A stretch of 64,000 nucleotides of DNA, taken from the NCBI GenBank assembly GCA_019054805.1, contig JAHQIY010000001.1:6214501-6278500 (forward strand), in the 5' to 3' direction. Position numbers and translations under genes: made by a program. Source of the DNA: Brachionus manjavacas. Lineage: Eukaryota; Rotifera; Eurotatoria; Ploima; Brachionidae. Below, in pieces: positions 11,022-24,534 of the stretch (position 1 is the first letter of the stretch; every line of letters starts with the position of its first letter). The notes below the pieces were generated by a model. That model saw only the letters and a list, made by a program, of their open reading frames with translations. It was not told the origin of the DNA and did not search any database.

Positions 11022-14000
11022 AATTTTTTAATTAATTTATAATAAAAAGTTAAAAAAATTCTTTATATGTATGCTAATTAAAATAAAAAATTTATTTGAC
11101 AAATTATTTGTGAAAAGATAACTGTTGTAATGGGAAATTTTTGATAGGATGTTTTTACTGTTCGTAAATTGTCAATAAAATCATAAGACTTGACTTAAAA
11201 ATCATGTCATTTTTTAAGTCAAAATTAATATTTGAATTATTGTAGTTCCAAGCAGTAATGATCGCGTCCACATGAATTTTTTTTCATTAGCTATTATTTG
11301 CGGCTACTTTAAAGTCTAAGTCTTTGAAAAGACTTTAAGGTGGCTTTTTTTCCTGACTTTTGCCCAAATCTTCTACATTAAATGCTGTCTCTATCAGAAC
11401 TTTTTTGGTCAAACATTTCAACTGAATGATTCTAGGCATACCATTACTTTGTATCTAGTTTGCTGGGAGAGCAAGATTTGGTTGATCAATCTCTATCATA
11501 TTTAGTGATATTGATCGTAGAAATCTACGTTTTTAATTGAACTATTTATTTTAAAAAAAATATAGTAAAGTTTAAAAATGGGAAGTTTTTATTCAATATT
11601 TTAAATTATCAAAAATTGTTTGAATATTGAATGTAATGTTTTAATAATTTAAACGTTGATTCTTTTTTTTAAAAAGTTTATAAAAGTTCATGTAAACAGA
11701 GAAGCGTTGAGTGATGTACCTCATTCGCTGAATTACTTAGATTCAAATGCAAAACATTTTTATGTCCAGTGGAATGCAACCAAAGTCGCGAGGAAACTAG
11801 CAGCAATATCAAGCTCTGAAGAAACCATTCATCAACATTAATTCAAGAATTACATATTTTTATTCTAATGCCACTTTGAAATGAATAATTCATAAAATTA
11901 AAGATCGTTAGTCACTACTTGCGACTAAAAGCAGAAACAGTGAGTAAATTTGGGTGCAACTCAAAATCGACACTAATTGAATACTTGTTGAATGTTAGCC
12001 TTATGCTAAAAATTTTATTGTGGTGGTATTCCTAATGAACAATAGATAAAACTATATATTTTGAGTCATTTTTTAAATTATTTCGAAAGCCGCTGAAGAT
12101 TGTTTGGCAATCATCAAATGCTGGTGTTTTCAAGTTACAATTACTAAAGCTGTCTCTTAAATTAAATTAAATTTCAATCTAATTTCAATCAGAAACACTT
12201 TAGCTAGTGTATTTTGTAGACTTAGCAAATCCATAGGAATCGAAAACTTAAATTGATCGAAGATGGAAAAATCGTCTATATGTTAGTGATAATTATTAAT
12301 TTTGAAAAGTATTCTTTAAAATAAAATTTTAAATTGTTTCCCTTGCAATTTCAATTTCAGTAATTAAATTTTATTTTTATTTTAATTATCTTTATCGATC
12401 ATTAAATCAGATTATTTTTAGTGTACTTAATTTTAATTAATATCAGTTATTTTTAAAATAATGGTTAATTATTTTGAATTTATTAATCTTGTAAAAAAAA
12501 ACTAATAAATTAAAATTTTGAGAATTGACCTGTTAAATAGTTCACTAACAGAATTCTACGGATATCAAAATCACTCCCATTATAGGTAAGAGATGATAAA
12601 ATTAAAACTTAAATTATTTAAAAAAACAATGATATTTGAATTTTTAAAAAAAACCTGAATTTTTTTAAAGATAAAGAATTAACATTTTAAACTATTAAAT
12701 TTTTTTATTCTTTTAATTTATAGTTGACGCAAATTAAATTATAAAAAAATTTAGAAGCATTATTAACATATTTTTTGATAATGGAATAAAAAAAAATAAT
12801 TTTTGTATTGACTTTAAATTTGTTTTTTAAAAATTACTCTCATTCTGAAGAAAATTAAAAAACCTCTGTAAAAACAACATTTTAATTAATTCATATTTTA
12901 GGTATTCCTTTATTATACAGCATTCAATTTTAAAATCTTTTAATTCAATATATATTTTTGTTTTATTTGTTTTTTATCTCTTGAAATAAATTCTTATATA
13001 ATATCAATAAGAATAAAAATTCGCAACTAAATTTAGATTTTTTCAAACATCATAATTGGAAGAAAAATTAAATTAAAATCTAAAGTTTGAAAAGAAAATA
13101 AAGAAAATTATTTTTAAAAATAATTTTTATTCAATATTGGTCTTAAATTTAATTACAGCCAAAGGTTGAAAATTAAATTATTTGAAAATCCTTTTATTTA
13201 AGCTTAATGCAACTTTTAAAAGTAAAATCTGAAAAAACTAATAAATGAATTTACCTAGATCAAATTATATACAATTATAAAAAAATAAAATCAATCATTT
13301 TTAATGAGATTTATAAAAAAAAATGAAATTTTATACTCAGAGCATTTTTTATTTTAATTAAAATCAAGCAATTTAGAAAAATAGAACTATAAACTTCCTT
13401 TGCATAATGAATTTAAAGTTAGCTTTCAAATGAAGCTTTTTATAAATTAATAAAAGTCGAATTAATTTAATTTTTTTTACTTTTAGTGTCAATTTAAACA
13501 ACATGTTATATTTTAATAATTTGCGGATCAGTATGAAATTTTCATTTAAAAATTTTTTTGTCTTAATTTTCAGTTCCCAGATCTTGAAAATTTTTTTTTT
13601 ATTTTTTATTGGGGGCAATAAAACAAAAGATTTAAACAAAAAACTCAAATGTGAATTACTAAATGGCCAATCAGCAAAAAATTTATTTGGCAATCCGAAC
13701 CACAAAGCAATCTTTAGTTTATTTATAAGTTGCCAAGCAACAATTTATAATTATTTCATTAATATTCGATAAAACGACTAATTTCTTTTTTAATAATAAC
13801 AAAAACCTAAAGATAATTTTTTCTCAAAGCGATATGAAAGCTGTAAAATAAAACTATCAAGGATTTTTGTGATAAAATAATTTTAAACATTCAATCTTAT
13901 AAATTTGATTGCAAAATTGCTTTTTAAATAATCCTTGTAAATTATTTTTAAGTGATTTTTATACAAAAATTTAATTCCATTTTTACTGCTTGGGGCTCGG

Positions 14001-15248
14001 TAGAATTTCCAATTTTTTTAGTTTTTTGCCGCGTTTTTTTCACCCAAAAACAGTGTATTTCATTACTAGGAGTATTTAATCAGACGTTTTTTGACCTAGT
14101 CAAAAATATTAACAATCACTTAAAGCTTTTGTCACAAAAATTAAAAAAATAGTCTCACTTTTGTTATTTTAATTAGAAATATTTTACATTAATAATTAAG
14201 CAATAAAGCGAGTAGTTCAATTTTAGAAGTTTTCAGGCTGCAAAAGAGCTTTGAATTGCGAAAGTTCTAATTCAAATTTCTTTTGTAGGTTTATGACGAA
14301 ACCATTAAATACTTAGTTAAATTATTTGACAAAGGAATATTTAAGTAAATTTGTCAAAAAGACTATTAGATTTTTTAAGTCTTCAATGAAGCATACTTGA
14401 AAAAAATTGAGCCGAATTTAAATAGGCAATTTGGGGCCTATTTAATTCGATTGGATAGACCTTTGGGAGAAACTCAACAAAAGACCAAATTAATGTTACG
14501 ACTAGCTTATAAATCATCTGATTTCGTAAAATCTGGTTTAAACTTTCCGAAATTATTTTTTTTAATTTTTGTTAAAATTTGTGACTCTGGTAAATATTAA
14601 TTTGTATGTGTGTTTGCCGCAGGTTCTACTAACATTTTGTATTTGTCAAAGATTGACTCTATTTAGCCCTAGGTCAGCAAATAATTCGAGACTTTGTTAC
14701 AGTCAAATCATACTGAATTTTAATTAACCCCTTCCAAATAGTCTTCAGGTTCAAAATCTTGGCAATTCCTATCGGTATTGTTCATAGTTCTATTTAATGA
14801 AATAAAATTAATTCAAATTTGAAAAAAATTAGTAGCTAAAATTCTCTCTAAAATCAAGGTAAAAACATTTTTGCGTTTAGGATATTTTTGGAATCAGGCT
14901 CGGAAATCAGGCTATTTAAGCGATTGAATGTGAGTAAATCGTTTGAGCGTGACACTATTTATTTTATTGATTTTTTTATTTCCTTTTAAATGAAATTAAA
15001 ATATTACGAAATTTTTTTAAAATGAATAAAAAGCAAATTTTTAATTAATTAAGAACCGATTTGCTATTTCTCTTATCCAACTCAAAGGTCTTTAGAGAGA
15101 ATTTATTCTTAGTAACCTAGGTGACAGGTCTTTTCATATATATTTTTTTTTCTTGATATTTTTTTTTAATTTCTACCTTTTTTGTTTAGCTGCTTGCTTC
15201 AAAAATAAAAGATAAATTTATCAGCAAATTTAGATTTTTAATGAATAA
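11022..15248. other. Long AT-rich intergenic region with one possible exon
   Basis: Mostly low-complexity AT sequence. One better-looking block at about 11680-11841 follows an AG and encodes about 50 residues (beginning HVNREALSDVPHSLNYLDS) at a less biased composition before a stop. It could be a terminal exon or a fossil, but no partner exon was found. Short open frames at 13.5, 13.95 and 14.4 kb look like chance. The 15.0-15.25 kb end should contain the doublecortin gene promoter. Confidence 0.45.
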
Positions 15249-18200
15249 ATGGCATCTTATGAAGGAGTAACGCCTCATCAGCAAGATGAATATCATCAAC
15301 AAACGCAGCGCACAGACAACACGCTGACTCGACAAGACAACTACAATGGATTCATGACCCAACGGGGACACGAGGCACAAAACAACCCCAAAAGTTTGAC
15401 CCTAGAGTACGGCAAAACAATCAAGCTGTTGCGCAATGGTGACGAGTTCTACCGAGGACAAAAAGTTGTCATCAACTCGAGAAAATACCGCTATTTTGAT
15501 GTTTTTTTGGACGATTTGTCCGACACTATGCAAGCGCGCTTTGGCGCTGTGCGAAATATTCACACACCAGTTCATGGACACAAAGTGAGAAGCCTTGATC
15601 AGATCGAAGATGGCAAAACCTATGTAGCTGCTGGTGCGGGACGTTTTGTCAGGCTCAACTATCAGGACATTTCGGAAGGAAAGCGTCCGCGCATTCCACC
15701 TAAAAGAGTAAAAAAAATCAGCCTTTTTTTTTCACCACTTATCTTTCATTCACTTAGTTGCCTGCTCTCAATAGACCTGTTGGTTACTCGCATATTCAAG
15801 TACCACAATATGACAAGCCCGGAAATATACTCATACATGTGTACAGAAATGGAGAGGTTTTGACTCCGCCAGTCAAAGTTCTTCTCGCCAAGAACACTTT
15901 GTCAAGCTATGATGCCGTTTTAAATGAAATCACCTACAAAGTTCAACTCTTGAACGGAGCTGTTTTAAAGTAGAATTGTTTGAAAAATTTAAAACAAGCT
16001 AATTTTCAAGTCTTTTTCCAGGCTGTATACTTTGGATGGTGAATTGGTGATCACGCCTGTTCAATTGATATCCGGACATGGATATGTAGCTGCCAACAAG
16101 GAAAAATTCAAAAGATGTGAATATCTTTCACCGCAAGATGCAAATCATTCTTCACCAAGAAATGCACGTAAAATGTAAGTTAGACAAGATTTTTTTTAAA
16201 GTTAGCTTTCTTAGGCTTAGTTTTATTCAAATTCAATTTTTTTAATTTAGATTTTTTTAATTAAATTAGACCAGACTGATTTTTATTAAAAAAATTGTAT
16301 TGATAGAATTTAATTTATTTCACTTGATAAAAAGAAAGATTCAAATTAATTATTTAAAAAGAAAACCTAGGAAACTAATTGAAAATAGAAGGCTTTTAAT
16401 TATATTAACGTGGGGGTCTTTACCTATATTAGCACACTCGTTATGACTTATGTAATTTCGAAAAAAAAACTTATAAGGATTTTAGGGATTTTAAATGTTA
16501 AAAAAATAAAATATTCACTTTTGTTTTATTTATAAATATTTGCTTTTTTTTGTTTAAAGGATTCGAATATTTAAAAATTGACTTTTAAATGAATGCTCTA
16601 CAAAAGTTTTACTGAGTATATAAAATTTTAATTTCAAAATAACAGGTATATCTTTTTTTTAATAAAAACTCAAAATTTTAATTTAACATAAATTTAGCAA
16701 AATATAACTAATCTTTTTAAATTTGAATCCGAAAAATTGATTAACTTAGATGAAATTTTTTATTGAGTCTTCAAGTTTGCGTTTATTAGTCTCTTTTTAA
16801 AATTTGGCTCCATTTTAAAATCAAAAAAATTAAAAATATTTCTCTTTTAAAGAAATATCCAAATTTATTTTTACAAGTCTTTTGTAAAAAAATTAACACA
16901 TGCAATAGAATAAATTTAAATATTTAATTTATTTAATAATTTTCTTTTAAAATCATTTAAATTTTGCTAATTAGTTTAAAATTTATAAAATTTTAAATAA
17001 TAATATTTAATGTATTAAAATAATTTTATGTTTTTTAACTGTGGCGTATTGTAAAGAACCGCATTAAAATTTTTATGGCATTTTGAATTTTAGAACAAAA
17101 AAAATGAAAAAACTCTTTCTGAAAATAATTTTTTCTTTCGAACAAATGCAACAATTTGTTAATTATTTAGGATCTCTAATTTATGATATTAAATATTAGA
17201 TGAGTTTTTAGCAATTTAAAAAAAAAAAATGGATCGAGCCTTTCTTTTAGTGAGAATTTATAAATATGCACATTAGCTCCTTCGAAACAACATGATGACT
17301 AGATTTTCTTTTATTTTCATATCGAAATTATTGCTACGTAATTTTCTAAATTTTTATTTTTTCGGATTACATAGATAAAGAATAAAAGTTAAGTTTCCAG
17401 AGGGTAAATCAAAAAACGATCTTTATAATTATAATTATTTTATTCAATTTTTATTTAAATTTTATAGAAAACACTTAAACTCTGTCTTATTTAATACATT
17501 TTATTATTTAAATTTTTATTAACATCGCCTTTAAGGCGTTCATTGAAATAAATAATAAAAAAAAAAAAACAAAAAAAAAATCTAGGTTCAAAACTTGTAC
17601 GCAGTATGCTATAAAAATTGCTTTGTTATTTTCTTATTTTCAAATTTTTCTTTTTTCTTTGTTTAAATAAAAATTCTAAAAGCAAATAGTTTTAATAGAA
17701 ACTTTCTATTCCTGTTTTTTTATTGATATGGCTTAGCATAGTACTCAAAGTTTTTCGATAATAGTTTATCTAGATTTTTTTTAATTTAGACTATTCTAAG
17801 ATTAAATAAAATTTTCAATATATTTTTAATACGTAAAATTATAAATAAATAGATTTAGAATTTTTCTGAATTAAATTAGTGAAAATTTAAGATTTCAAGG
17901 CAGGTTTTTAGTTAAAGATTTTATCAAGATTTTTTTTTAATTATTTTTAATAATTACTTTGTTTTTTCATGATCATTTTTGTTTCAAAATCATAAGGTAA
18001 AAAAAAAAGATGATTTAAAAAAAATTCAGCATTTTTCATTAATTTAAAATTGTTATTACTATTATTTATAATTCGAGTTTCATTGGCAAAAGAGTAAGAA
18101 AAGAGAAAAAAAAATTTTTCAAAATAAAGTAAAATTAATTATAAAAATGCAACCTTAAAATTTTCCTTTTTAAAAGGAAAAAAAATTTTCTGCAGAATGC

Positions 18201-19978
18201 TTCAAATAAAATTCTGACATTTTTTTTGTTCAATTTATAATGACCTAAAAAGTAAGAAATATTTTGAATGATAAAAATCATCTATTAAAATATATCTTAA
18301 AGCAGTTTTTTAAAACTTAAATTCATCATTTCTTTTATAACACAATAAATAAAAAGGTATTAAAAATTTTTATTTTTTTTTTTAAATCAACCAAATCAGT
18401 ATTCTATATTAAAAAAAATATGTAATTTTTAAATTAATCAAAATTTTTCTTAAGAATTTTTTTCTATTTATTCAAATCTTTTTTTTTTAGTAAAAAGTTG
18501 TAGTTTAAAATATTGAGTTTTCACCAAAAATCTTAAGCTAGAATTAAAATTCTCCTCATAATTTTTCAAATATTTTATCACTATTAAAGATTTTTAAACG
18601 TTTAAAAGTTACGAAAATTCAATTTATATTAATTTATTTCCAAATCTAACAAAATTCATCCTTATGTTTTACAACATTAAAGCTTGTGTTCCTTCCAAAT
18701 AATCTTATTTTTACATAGAAATTCGCAACCTAATTACAATTCATCTAACCCATCAACATCTGGCAAGTCAACATTTAGTTATCCTGGAAAACCATACACC
18801 GGATGGTCAGCACAGCAAGAAAAAGAATTTTTAAAAGAATTTTTAAAACTAATTATTTTTTAAGGCACAAAGATATTGGCAGACGTGAGGGTAGTCTCCC
18901 ACCAGTTATTGGTCCCAAGCCAAACAGAAACAACCAAAGGTCAAACAACAGTCGTCTCGATGTTGATCGAGATGAGGGCGGAATTTTCAAGGCTAAAAAC
19001 AAAAACCTGAACAATGTCAAGACTGTGCAGGACTCCAATAACTTGTATGTTGACATGCCAGTAGATTACAAGAAACCGAAAGAAATAATTGATGTAAATG
19101 TTACAAAATTTAAAAAAATATTTTAAAATTTAATAAATTTTTGATTTACAGGAAGAGTTCAATGATCAACGAAGCCGTCAATCGTTGCCACAAAACACCG
19201 TCGCCAAAGCAAACTCAAAGCAACCACCACAACAAAGTACCTATGCCCCAATAAACGACGTCAAACAGCCCTACGAGCCAGTAAGTTGAACATTAGCTAT
19301 CGCTTTATATAAGTGTACATTTTTGTCAACGCTTTTAAAATAAAATCATTTTCTGTTTTTTAAATCTATTAAAAATTTAAAAGCTAAACATAAAAATTTA
19401 TGTCTTTTTTGCCATTTTTCCTTATTAATCTTGTTGCACTCTGCTAGCCTAATGATCAAGAGAATTTGACAATCACATCAATAAATATGAGCGACATACC
19501 GACGGTCGATTCTTCGACTTCGTCAAATTATCCCGATGCAGCTCATGATTTTAAAATAGAGTACAACCAGAACCATATTCCATTCCAGAACAACTTTGAC
19601 ATTAACAATGAAACTTACATTTTTGGCCAGAACGAAGAAATTCAGGCTAACGTAACCAGAACTTTGGAAAATTTCGATCTAGAAGAAACTTATGATGTTC
19701 AGCCTTTGAATGAAGATGATGATCAGCTTTCGGAAGATGAGCAATCAGACTCTACTCCACGCGAAAACAGTGGTGAGCAAATACAGGCTGATGATTTACT
19801 AGAGCCAAAAATTGAGGATTTGGACGAGGCTGATAACAGAGCTGAATCCAGAGATCAAAATATTGCTAATGAAACCGAAGGACTTCTAGATGAACTAATA
19901 GAGCAAGTGCAAATTGCAGTACCAGTTAAAAGTCAAGTCAATTCTACATCTAGCCTTAAAAATTCACTTCAGTGTTAA
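15249..19978 (+). CDS. Tandem doublecortin-domain protein, seven exons
   Basis: Exons 15249-15707, 15758-15969, 16022-16174, 18719-18805, 18865-19093, 19152-19280 and 19448-19978 join in phase to give 599 residues. Doublecortin domain 1 spans about 56-138 (KLLRNGDEFYRG ... DGKTYVAAGAGRF). Domain 2 spans about 177-258 (HVYRNGEVLTPPVKVLL ... LYTLDGELV ... GHGYVAANKEKFKR), crossing two splice junctions. Such paired domains bind microtubules in the groove between protofilaments and stabilise them, in neurons and ciliated cells. The rest is disordered: a Gln/Asn/Ser/Pro-rich linker, a basic patch and then a strongly acidic C-terminal tail (about 425-590) rich in Glu and Asp. No kinase domain is present, so it is a doublecortin-only type rather than a DCLK kinase. 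Four introns are 50-60 bp, one is 167 bp and one is 2.5 kb. The exon 4 donor (GTCAGC) is the weakest junction. The start is the first in-frame ATG. Confidence 0.88.
16175..18718. other. Large intron 3 of the doublecortin gene
   Basis: 2.5 kb of AT-rich sequence between a consensus GTAAGT donor and a TTTTTACATAG acceptor. No coding sequence or well-defined repeat was recognised; a small palindrome CGCCTTTAAGGCG lies near 17526. All other introns of this gene are under 170 bp. Confidence 0.6.
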
Positions 19979-21254
19979 AGTCGTTTATCAAAAATGTAGT
20001 CTATAGTTGTAATCATTCAAATGTTTAAGAAAATTTTTATGTTTAGCTTTATTTTTAAATTTTTTTAATATTAATTGGACTAAAAAATCAAAAACAAAAG
20101 GTTTTTTTTTTACTTTTTAATTTATTTAGTAAAATTAGTTTTAAATTCTTTGTTAACTATTAGTTTTAAAATATTCTTTTTAACACATATTTAGCTTACT
20201 TTGAATGCACCAAATAAATCTTTTGTTAGAGGGTCAAAAAATTTTTTTTAAGTATTGTTAAATTGTTCAACATGCTTAAGTTAATTTTTGTTAAAATAGA
20301 AAAAAAAACTTATCGCAGCTTTTTATGACCATGGTGAATTATCAATTAAATATATTAAATTAAAATGTTGATAATTCAAAGTATTTCTAAAAATGCTAAA
20401 ATATAAATTATAACTATTTTACATCGAGTCGCTTTTATCTGACTTAATTTTATTAAAGAAGCAACAATTTTGATCTTTTTCAAAGACTTGCAAAGATCAA
20501 TTCAGCAAAATCAAACGAATATTAAAATTCTATTTTCTCTTACCCAAAATAAGTCAAATTCAAAAATTACTTAATCTTGTTAATTATTTTACTATCTAAG
20601 ATAACAAAGTAGCTTAACTTTTTTTACCTTTCTTTTACCGTTGGGATTTTCGGAACAAAGAACCAAAACATTACAACAAAAGTTAATTTAAAATTTATTT
20701 CTTCTTAATTTTAAATTTTAAATTTAGTCCGCAAATTCAATCAAATTTTGATTTAAATCAGCAGAATTTTATTTGTAATAACTCAGCAATTTGATTTAAA
20801 AAATTTGTAAGTAAATATAGTGCTTGGTAGAATTGCAGAGTTTTTGAAGGCACTTAATTTGGGTAATAAAAAATTTTTCACAAAGGTTTTTTTAAGTAAA
20901 TAAAAAAAATTAATTGAAAAAAGATGTCTTTCATGATATTTTTATCAAATAACAAAAAATAAAAGCCTTTTTAAAATTAAATGATGTTAATCGCTTTAAA
21001 TTTAGTTTTATTTAATATAAATTACTTAAATGTTTTTATGAAATTTTTTGACTCATCCAGATGATAAATAGTTTTTTCAAAAATAAATTAATTGAATAAT
21101 TCACCCATGTAGATTAGTTATTATTTTGAATTGGGAAAGAGTGGATGTGTTGGAAATTTTGACTCAACAAAAAATTACATACACTTTATCCTGTGCAAAT
21201 ACCCCCAAAAATTTTAAAAATAATTTGGAAAATATATTAAATTATTTTTTTTAG
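19979..21254. other. 3' flank of the doublecortin gene
   Basis: AT-rich sequence with an AATAAA near 20212 that could be a polyadenylation signal. No gene or repeat recognised. If the IQ-motif exon downstream belongs to the same gene, this is instead an intron. Confidence 0.5.
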
Positions 21255-21593
21255 AAAAAAATTGATTATGACGCTTATTTAAATTTACAAAACGATCAAA
21301 GCCCAATAGATACCAAGAGATCAGTTGATAATGATATAATACAAAATGAAGATAATTCTAAGCAATCGTTGAACATTGATTTATATGACGATAAGAAGCC
21401 TAACGAAAAACCAATTGAGTCGTTTAACGATGATGGTTTCAAGACACAAAGAATTAGTCCAACTAATGAAAAAAATAAATCAATGACTGATAAAGAAGCT
21501 GCAACCAAAATACAATCTTTCTATCGAGGCTACAAAGTTCGTGAAGATTTAAAAAAAGTAATATTTTTGAAAAACACAGAAATTTATTTTTAA
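21255..21593 (+). CDS. Possible exon with an IQ calmodulin-binding motif
   Basis: An open stretch begins right after a TTTTTTTAG acceptor at 21254 and runs in phase 0. It encodes an acidic, Asp/Asn-rich segment followed by AATKIQSFYRGYKVREDLKK, a good match to the IQ consensus (IQxxxRGxxxR) that binds calmodulin or myosin-type light chains. A GTAATA donor sits at 21558, giving a 303-base phase 0/0 exon; if not spliced there, the frame stops at 21593. The composition resembles the acidic tail of the doublecortin gene just upstream, so it is probably an alternative 3' exon of that gene, joined from an in-frame GT inside its last exon. No initiating ATG upstream and no downstream partner exon were found, so it could also belong to a separate or decayed gene. 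Confidence 0.6.
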   Translation, partial: KKIDYDAYLNLQNDQSPIDTKRSVDNDIIQNEDNSKQSLNIDLYDDKKPNEKPIESFNDDGFKTQRISPTNEKNKSMTDKEAATKIQSFYRGYKVREDLKKVIFLKNTEIYF

Positions 21594-22214
21594 TGATTTA
21601 AATTTTTAGCCACATGAATAATTTAATGAATGATTGATTGATTTTAATTTTTTATTTTTAAAAAAGGCACAATATGATCAGCATAAAGCTTTTAAATAAT
21701 TATTTTTTTGCAGTTAATTTTAATTGAATTGAATAAATTTTTTAAAATTTAATTTTTTTTTATTATTTCTGTATTCTTATTGTTGCTCATTGATTCAATA
21801 TAATTGTTTGTAGTTGCTTTTAGTCTGATGACTTTCACTGATAATTTTCGGTTCTTTTTCCCTTATGAAGAAAAACAGAATTGCTCATTATTTAGTCCTT
21901 AACTTGATAAAACCATCAATACATGTACTTTTTTAGCCATCTTCTTTACTAGTTTACATCTACTATAGATCATCTTAATACTTTGCTTCCGTATTTTTAT
22001 CAAAATATAAGCTTATATTTTTTTTTTGATTTTGATCTGTTTTTTTGTAGTGTCAATCTGATCAGTATATCAGTCAAACTTCCTAAGTATTAGTAACTTA
22101 TTAACTTCCTAACTCGAGCTTTTCAGATTAAAACAATAAAAGTTTAAAAAACTAACTTATTGAGACACTAGATCCGAATTAAAAATCTAAAGCTAACATC
22201 TGAGGTACTTTTTG

Positions 22215-22930
22215 ATTTTAAGCAATTTTGGTAGCAAAACTGTTTGAGCTAATAAATAAAATGGGAAATAATTCGGATTCAAGTAGGCCTTTTTGGAGGA
22301 AAATTAATAAGTTCAGATCAAAGAAATACCAAGAAAAATACCATCACTATTTTAAGATGATTACGTGTCTGATACAGATAAAAATAAAGGGAAAATATTT
22401 GGAAATATCTTAAATATCTTAAAAAATTTAGTCCTTATCTCGATTTTGCTAAATCTCAGGAAAATTGTGAAATATCACAAAAATTAGATTTCTTAAAAAT
22501 CAAATACAAAGTAAATTGAACGGACTACTCTTTTGGAAATTAAAAATGCCTTAAAAGACTAAAAGAAGCTGAGTGACCTGGTCTAGATCGTATTTACTCA
22601 TTTACCTAAAGAGACTTTATTTGAAATAATTCAACTTTTTAACACTCAAAAGACCTATTTTTGACAAAAACTTTGTTAAATATAGCGTTCATTCCATTAA
22701 AGTCTGTAACACGAAAATCAGAATATTTAAAAGACCGCTACCTAAGCTTTAAAAAAATATTAAAACATGTAAATATTATTGATCGTTAACTAAAAAATTA
22801 AATTTGAATTTTTTAAAAAGTGTCAAATTGATACCGCCGGTCCTTTGAGCGTTAACATGAGTTTGGAACTAGGTCAAGTACCAAAATCCTCATGGATAGA
22901 CAATGAGATCAACCTTTTAAAAAAACATTT
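22215..22930 (+). pseudogene. Degenerate LINE fragment, linker and RT N-terminus
   Basis: Fragments in shifting frames read like the region between the endonuclease and reverse transcriptase of non-LTR elements: RPFWRKINKFRSKKYQ near 22285-22330, a DTDKNKGKIFGNILN-like stretch near 22370, and ALKRLKEAE followed by PGLDRIYSFT near 22545-22605, which matches the usual EIxxAIKxLKxxKAPGxDxI block. Many stops and shifts show it is long dead. The clade cannot be fixed. Confidence 0.55.
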
Positions 22931-23291
22931 TCCTTTCTGTACTTTTCGTACTTTTTCTGAATATTATTTTATTTGGCCCTGTTCCTTTTTGTACTTTCTG
23001 TACTTTTTGTACTTTTTCAGAATATTATTTTATTTGACCCTGTTCCTTTTTGTACTTTTAATAATTAATGGTAATTTTAATCATTATATTAAAACTTAAA
23101 CGGGGTCCGTAAAATTTAAAATTGATATTAAAAATATTGATTAATTAAAACATTTTTTTATTACAAGAACAAAAAGTACAGAAAGTACATAAAGGAACAG
23201 TGTCAAATAAATTTAAATTATGAAAAAAAACAAAAAGGAGCAGGGTCAAATAAATTTAAATTATGATAAAGTATAAAAAGTACAGAAAGGA
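22931..23291. mobile_element. Short inverted-repeat element (MITE-like, element X)
   Basis: Terminal inverted repeats TCCTTTCTGTACTTTT at 22931-22946 and its complement at 23276-23291. The left arm contains a tandem duplication of a GTACTTTTTCTGAATATTATTTTATTTG-type unit, and the right arm holds the corresponding inverted AAATAAATTTAAATTATG units. The interior (about 23060-23160) matches the sequence that flanks the pogo-like transposon at 32.6-32.7 and 38.34 kb. Confidence 0.65.
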
Positions 23292-23812
23292 TTTGGCATG
23301 TTGAAGTTTATGATCAAAACTTTATATCAAATTGCTCATTTTATATTTAATAATAAATTTCCCGAAGATTTAGGTAGAATTTTATAAAATTCTTGATGTA
23401 ACATTGATTAACATAGATTGTTAAATTAAAATTTCAAAAAAAAAAAAAATTTAAATTAATAGTTTGTTCAAAATTAACTAAAATGATCGATTATTTTTGA
23501 TTTTTTAGTAAAGTTAATAATGCAAATAAATAAATTTTTTTCTTAACATAAAATATTAATAAAATATTATTTGGTTTTTTAATTTTATTATCTTTGCGAA
23601 GTTAAGTTTTTGTCTTTCGGATTTTGTACTCTTTTTAATTCTAAAAATCGATTATTAATCCATTTATTTTATGATCAACTTGAAGAGACTGTAGCATAAT
23701 ATGTTAAATCATTACCAATAAAAAAAAATCATTTCGTTAATTTAAGAAATTATTATGCTTACTTTTTAATTGAGCATTTGATCATTTGATCATAAACTTC
23801 AACATGCCAAAT
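23291..23812. mobile_element. MITE with 28-bp perfect terminal inverted repeats
   Basis: The left end, 23291-23318, starts ATTTGGCATGTTGAAGTTTA and continues TGATCAAA; its exact complement is at 23785-23812. The 522-bp unit has no ORF, as expected of a non-autonomous DNA element. It abuts element X directly. Target duplications could not be defined. Confidence 0.7.
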
Positions 23813-24534
23813 ATTTTAACTTTTTAATATTCTCATTGTCTATACCTCACAGCTTACTTGTTGAAGAGATGAGCAATAATGATTCAGAAAATAAAGGCGC
23901 ACTAAAGACAATCTTTATTTATTTATTCAAATGATAGTAGAGCCGTTTACTAGAAATAAAAAGGGTTGCATATTATTTTTCCATATTTCTATAGCTATTG
24001 ATAGAACTCACAAGAGTCAGTAATTAGCAAACTTTTTAGAATTTTAATAAGACATACCCACAAATTCTTATTCTGCAAATATGGAAAATGAATACACCAT
24101 GTTGTAGCTTAGAAAAAAGAGCTTTTAGAATCTGAATAATAATAATTAAATATGCTTACAAATCATTAGATTTATAGAGCTAAAAGGATACAACTAATAA
24201 TTTTGGTGATAATCTTTGAGAGAGGGTAGTCAAAAAAACATATTTTTAACTCCCGTAAAAAATGGCTTCCCAAGTCAAATTAAGATAGTGCTGTAGTTTT
24301 TACTTGTGCGAAACTTATTAATATTTTCGAGATTTCCTCTCTTATTAAAAATAGAAAAGCAACCAAATCATCTAAAAAAAAAAGAAAGTATTGAGTGTTC
24401 GTTTCATTTTTTTTAGATTTGTAATTTATGAAAATTCTACGAACCTTAAAAAAAAATATAAAATTTTAATAATGTAAAATATAATCAATAAAATACAAAC
24501 TTTTAAATAAAAAAAAATTATTATTTTATTTATT
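23813..24534. other. AT-rich spacer, nothing identified
   Basis: No open frame, domain or clear repeat recognised on either strand. Confidence 0.5.

Noticed and set aside
13373-13772. Overlapping ORFs of 110 and 89 codons on opposite strands
   Set aside because: Composition is Lys/Phe/Leu/Asn-rich as expected from AT-rich random sequence, with no splice or domain support.
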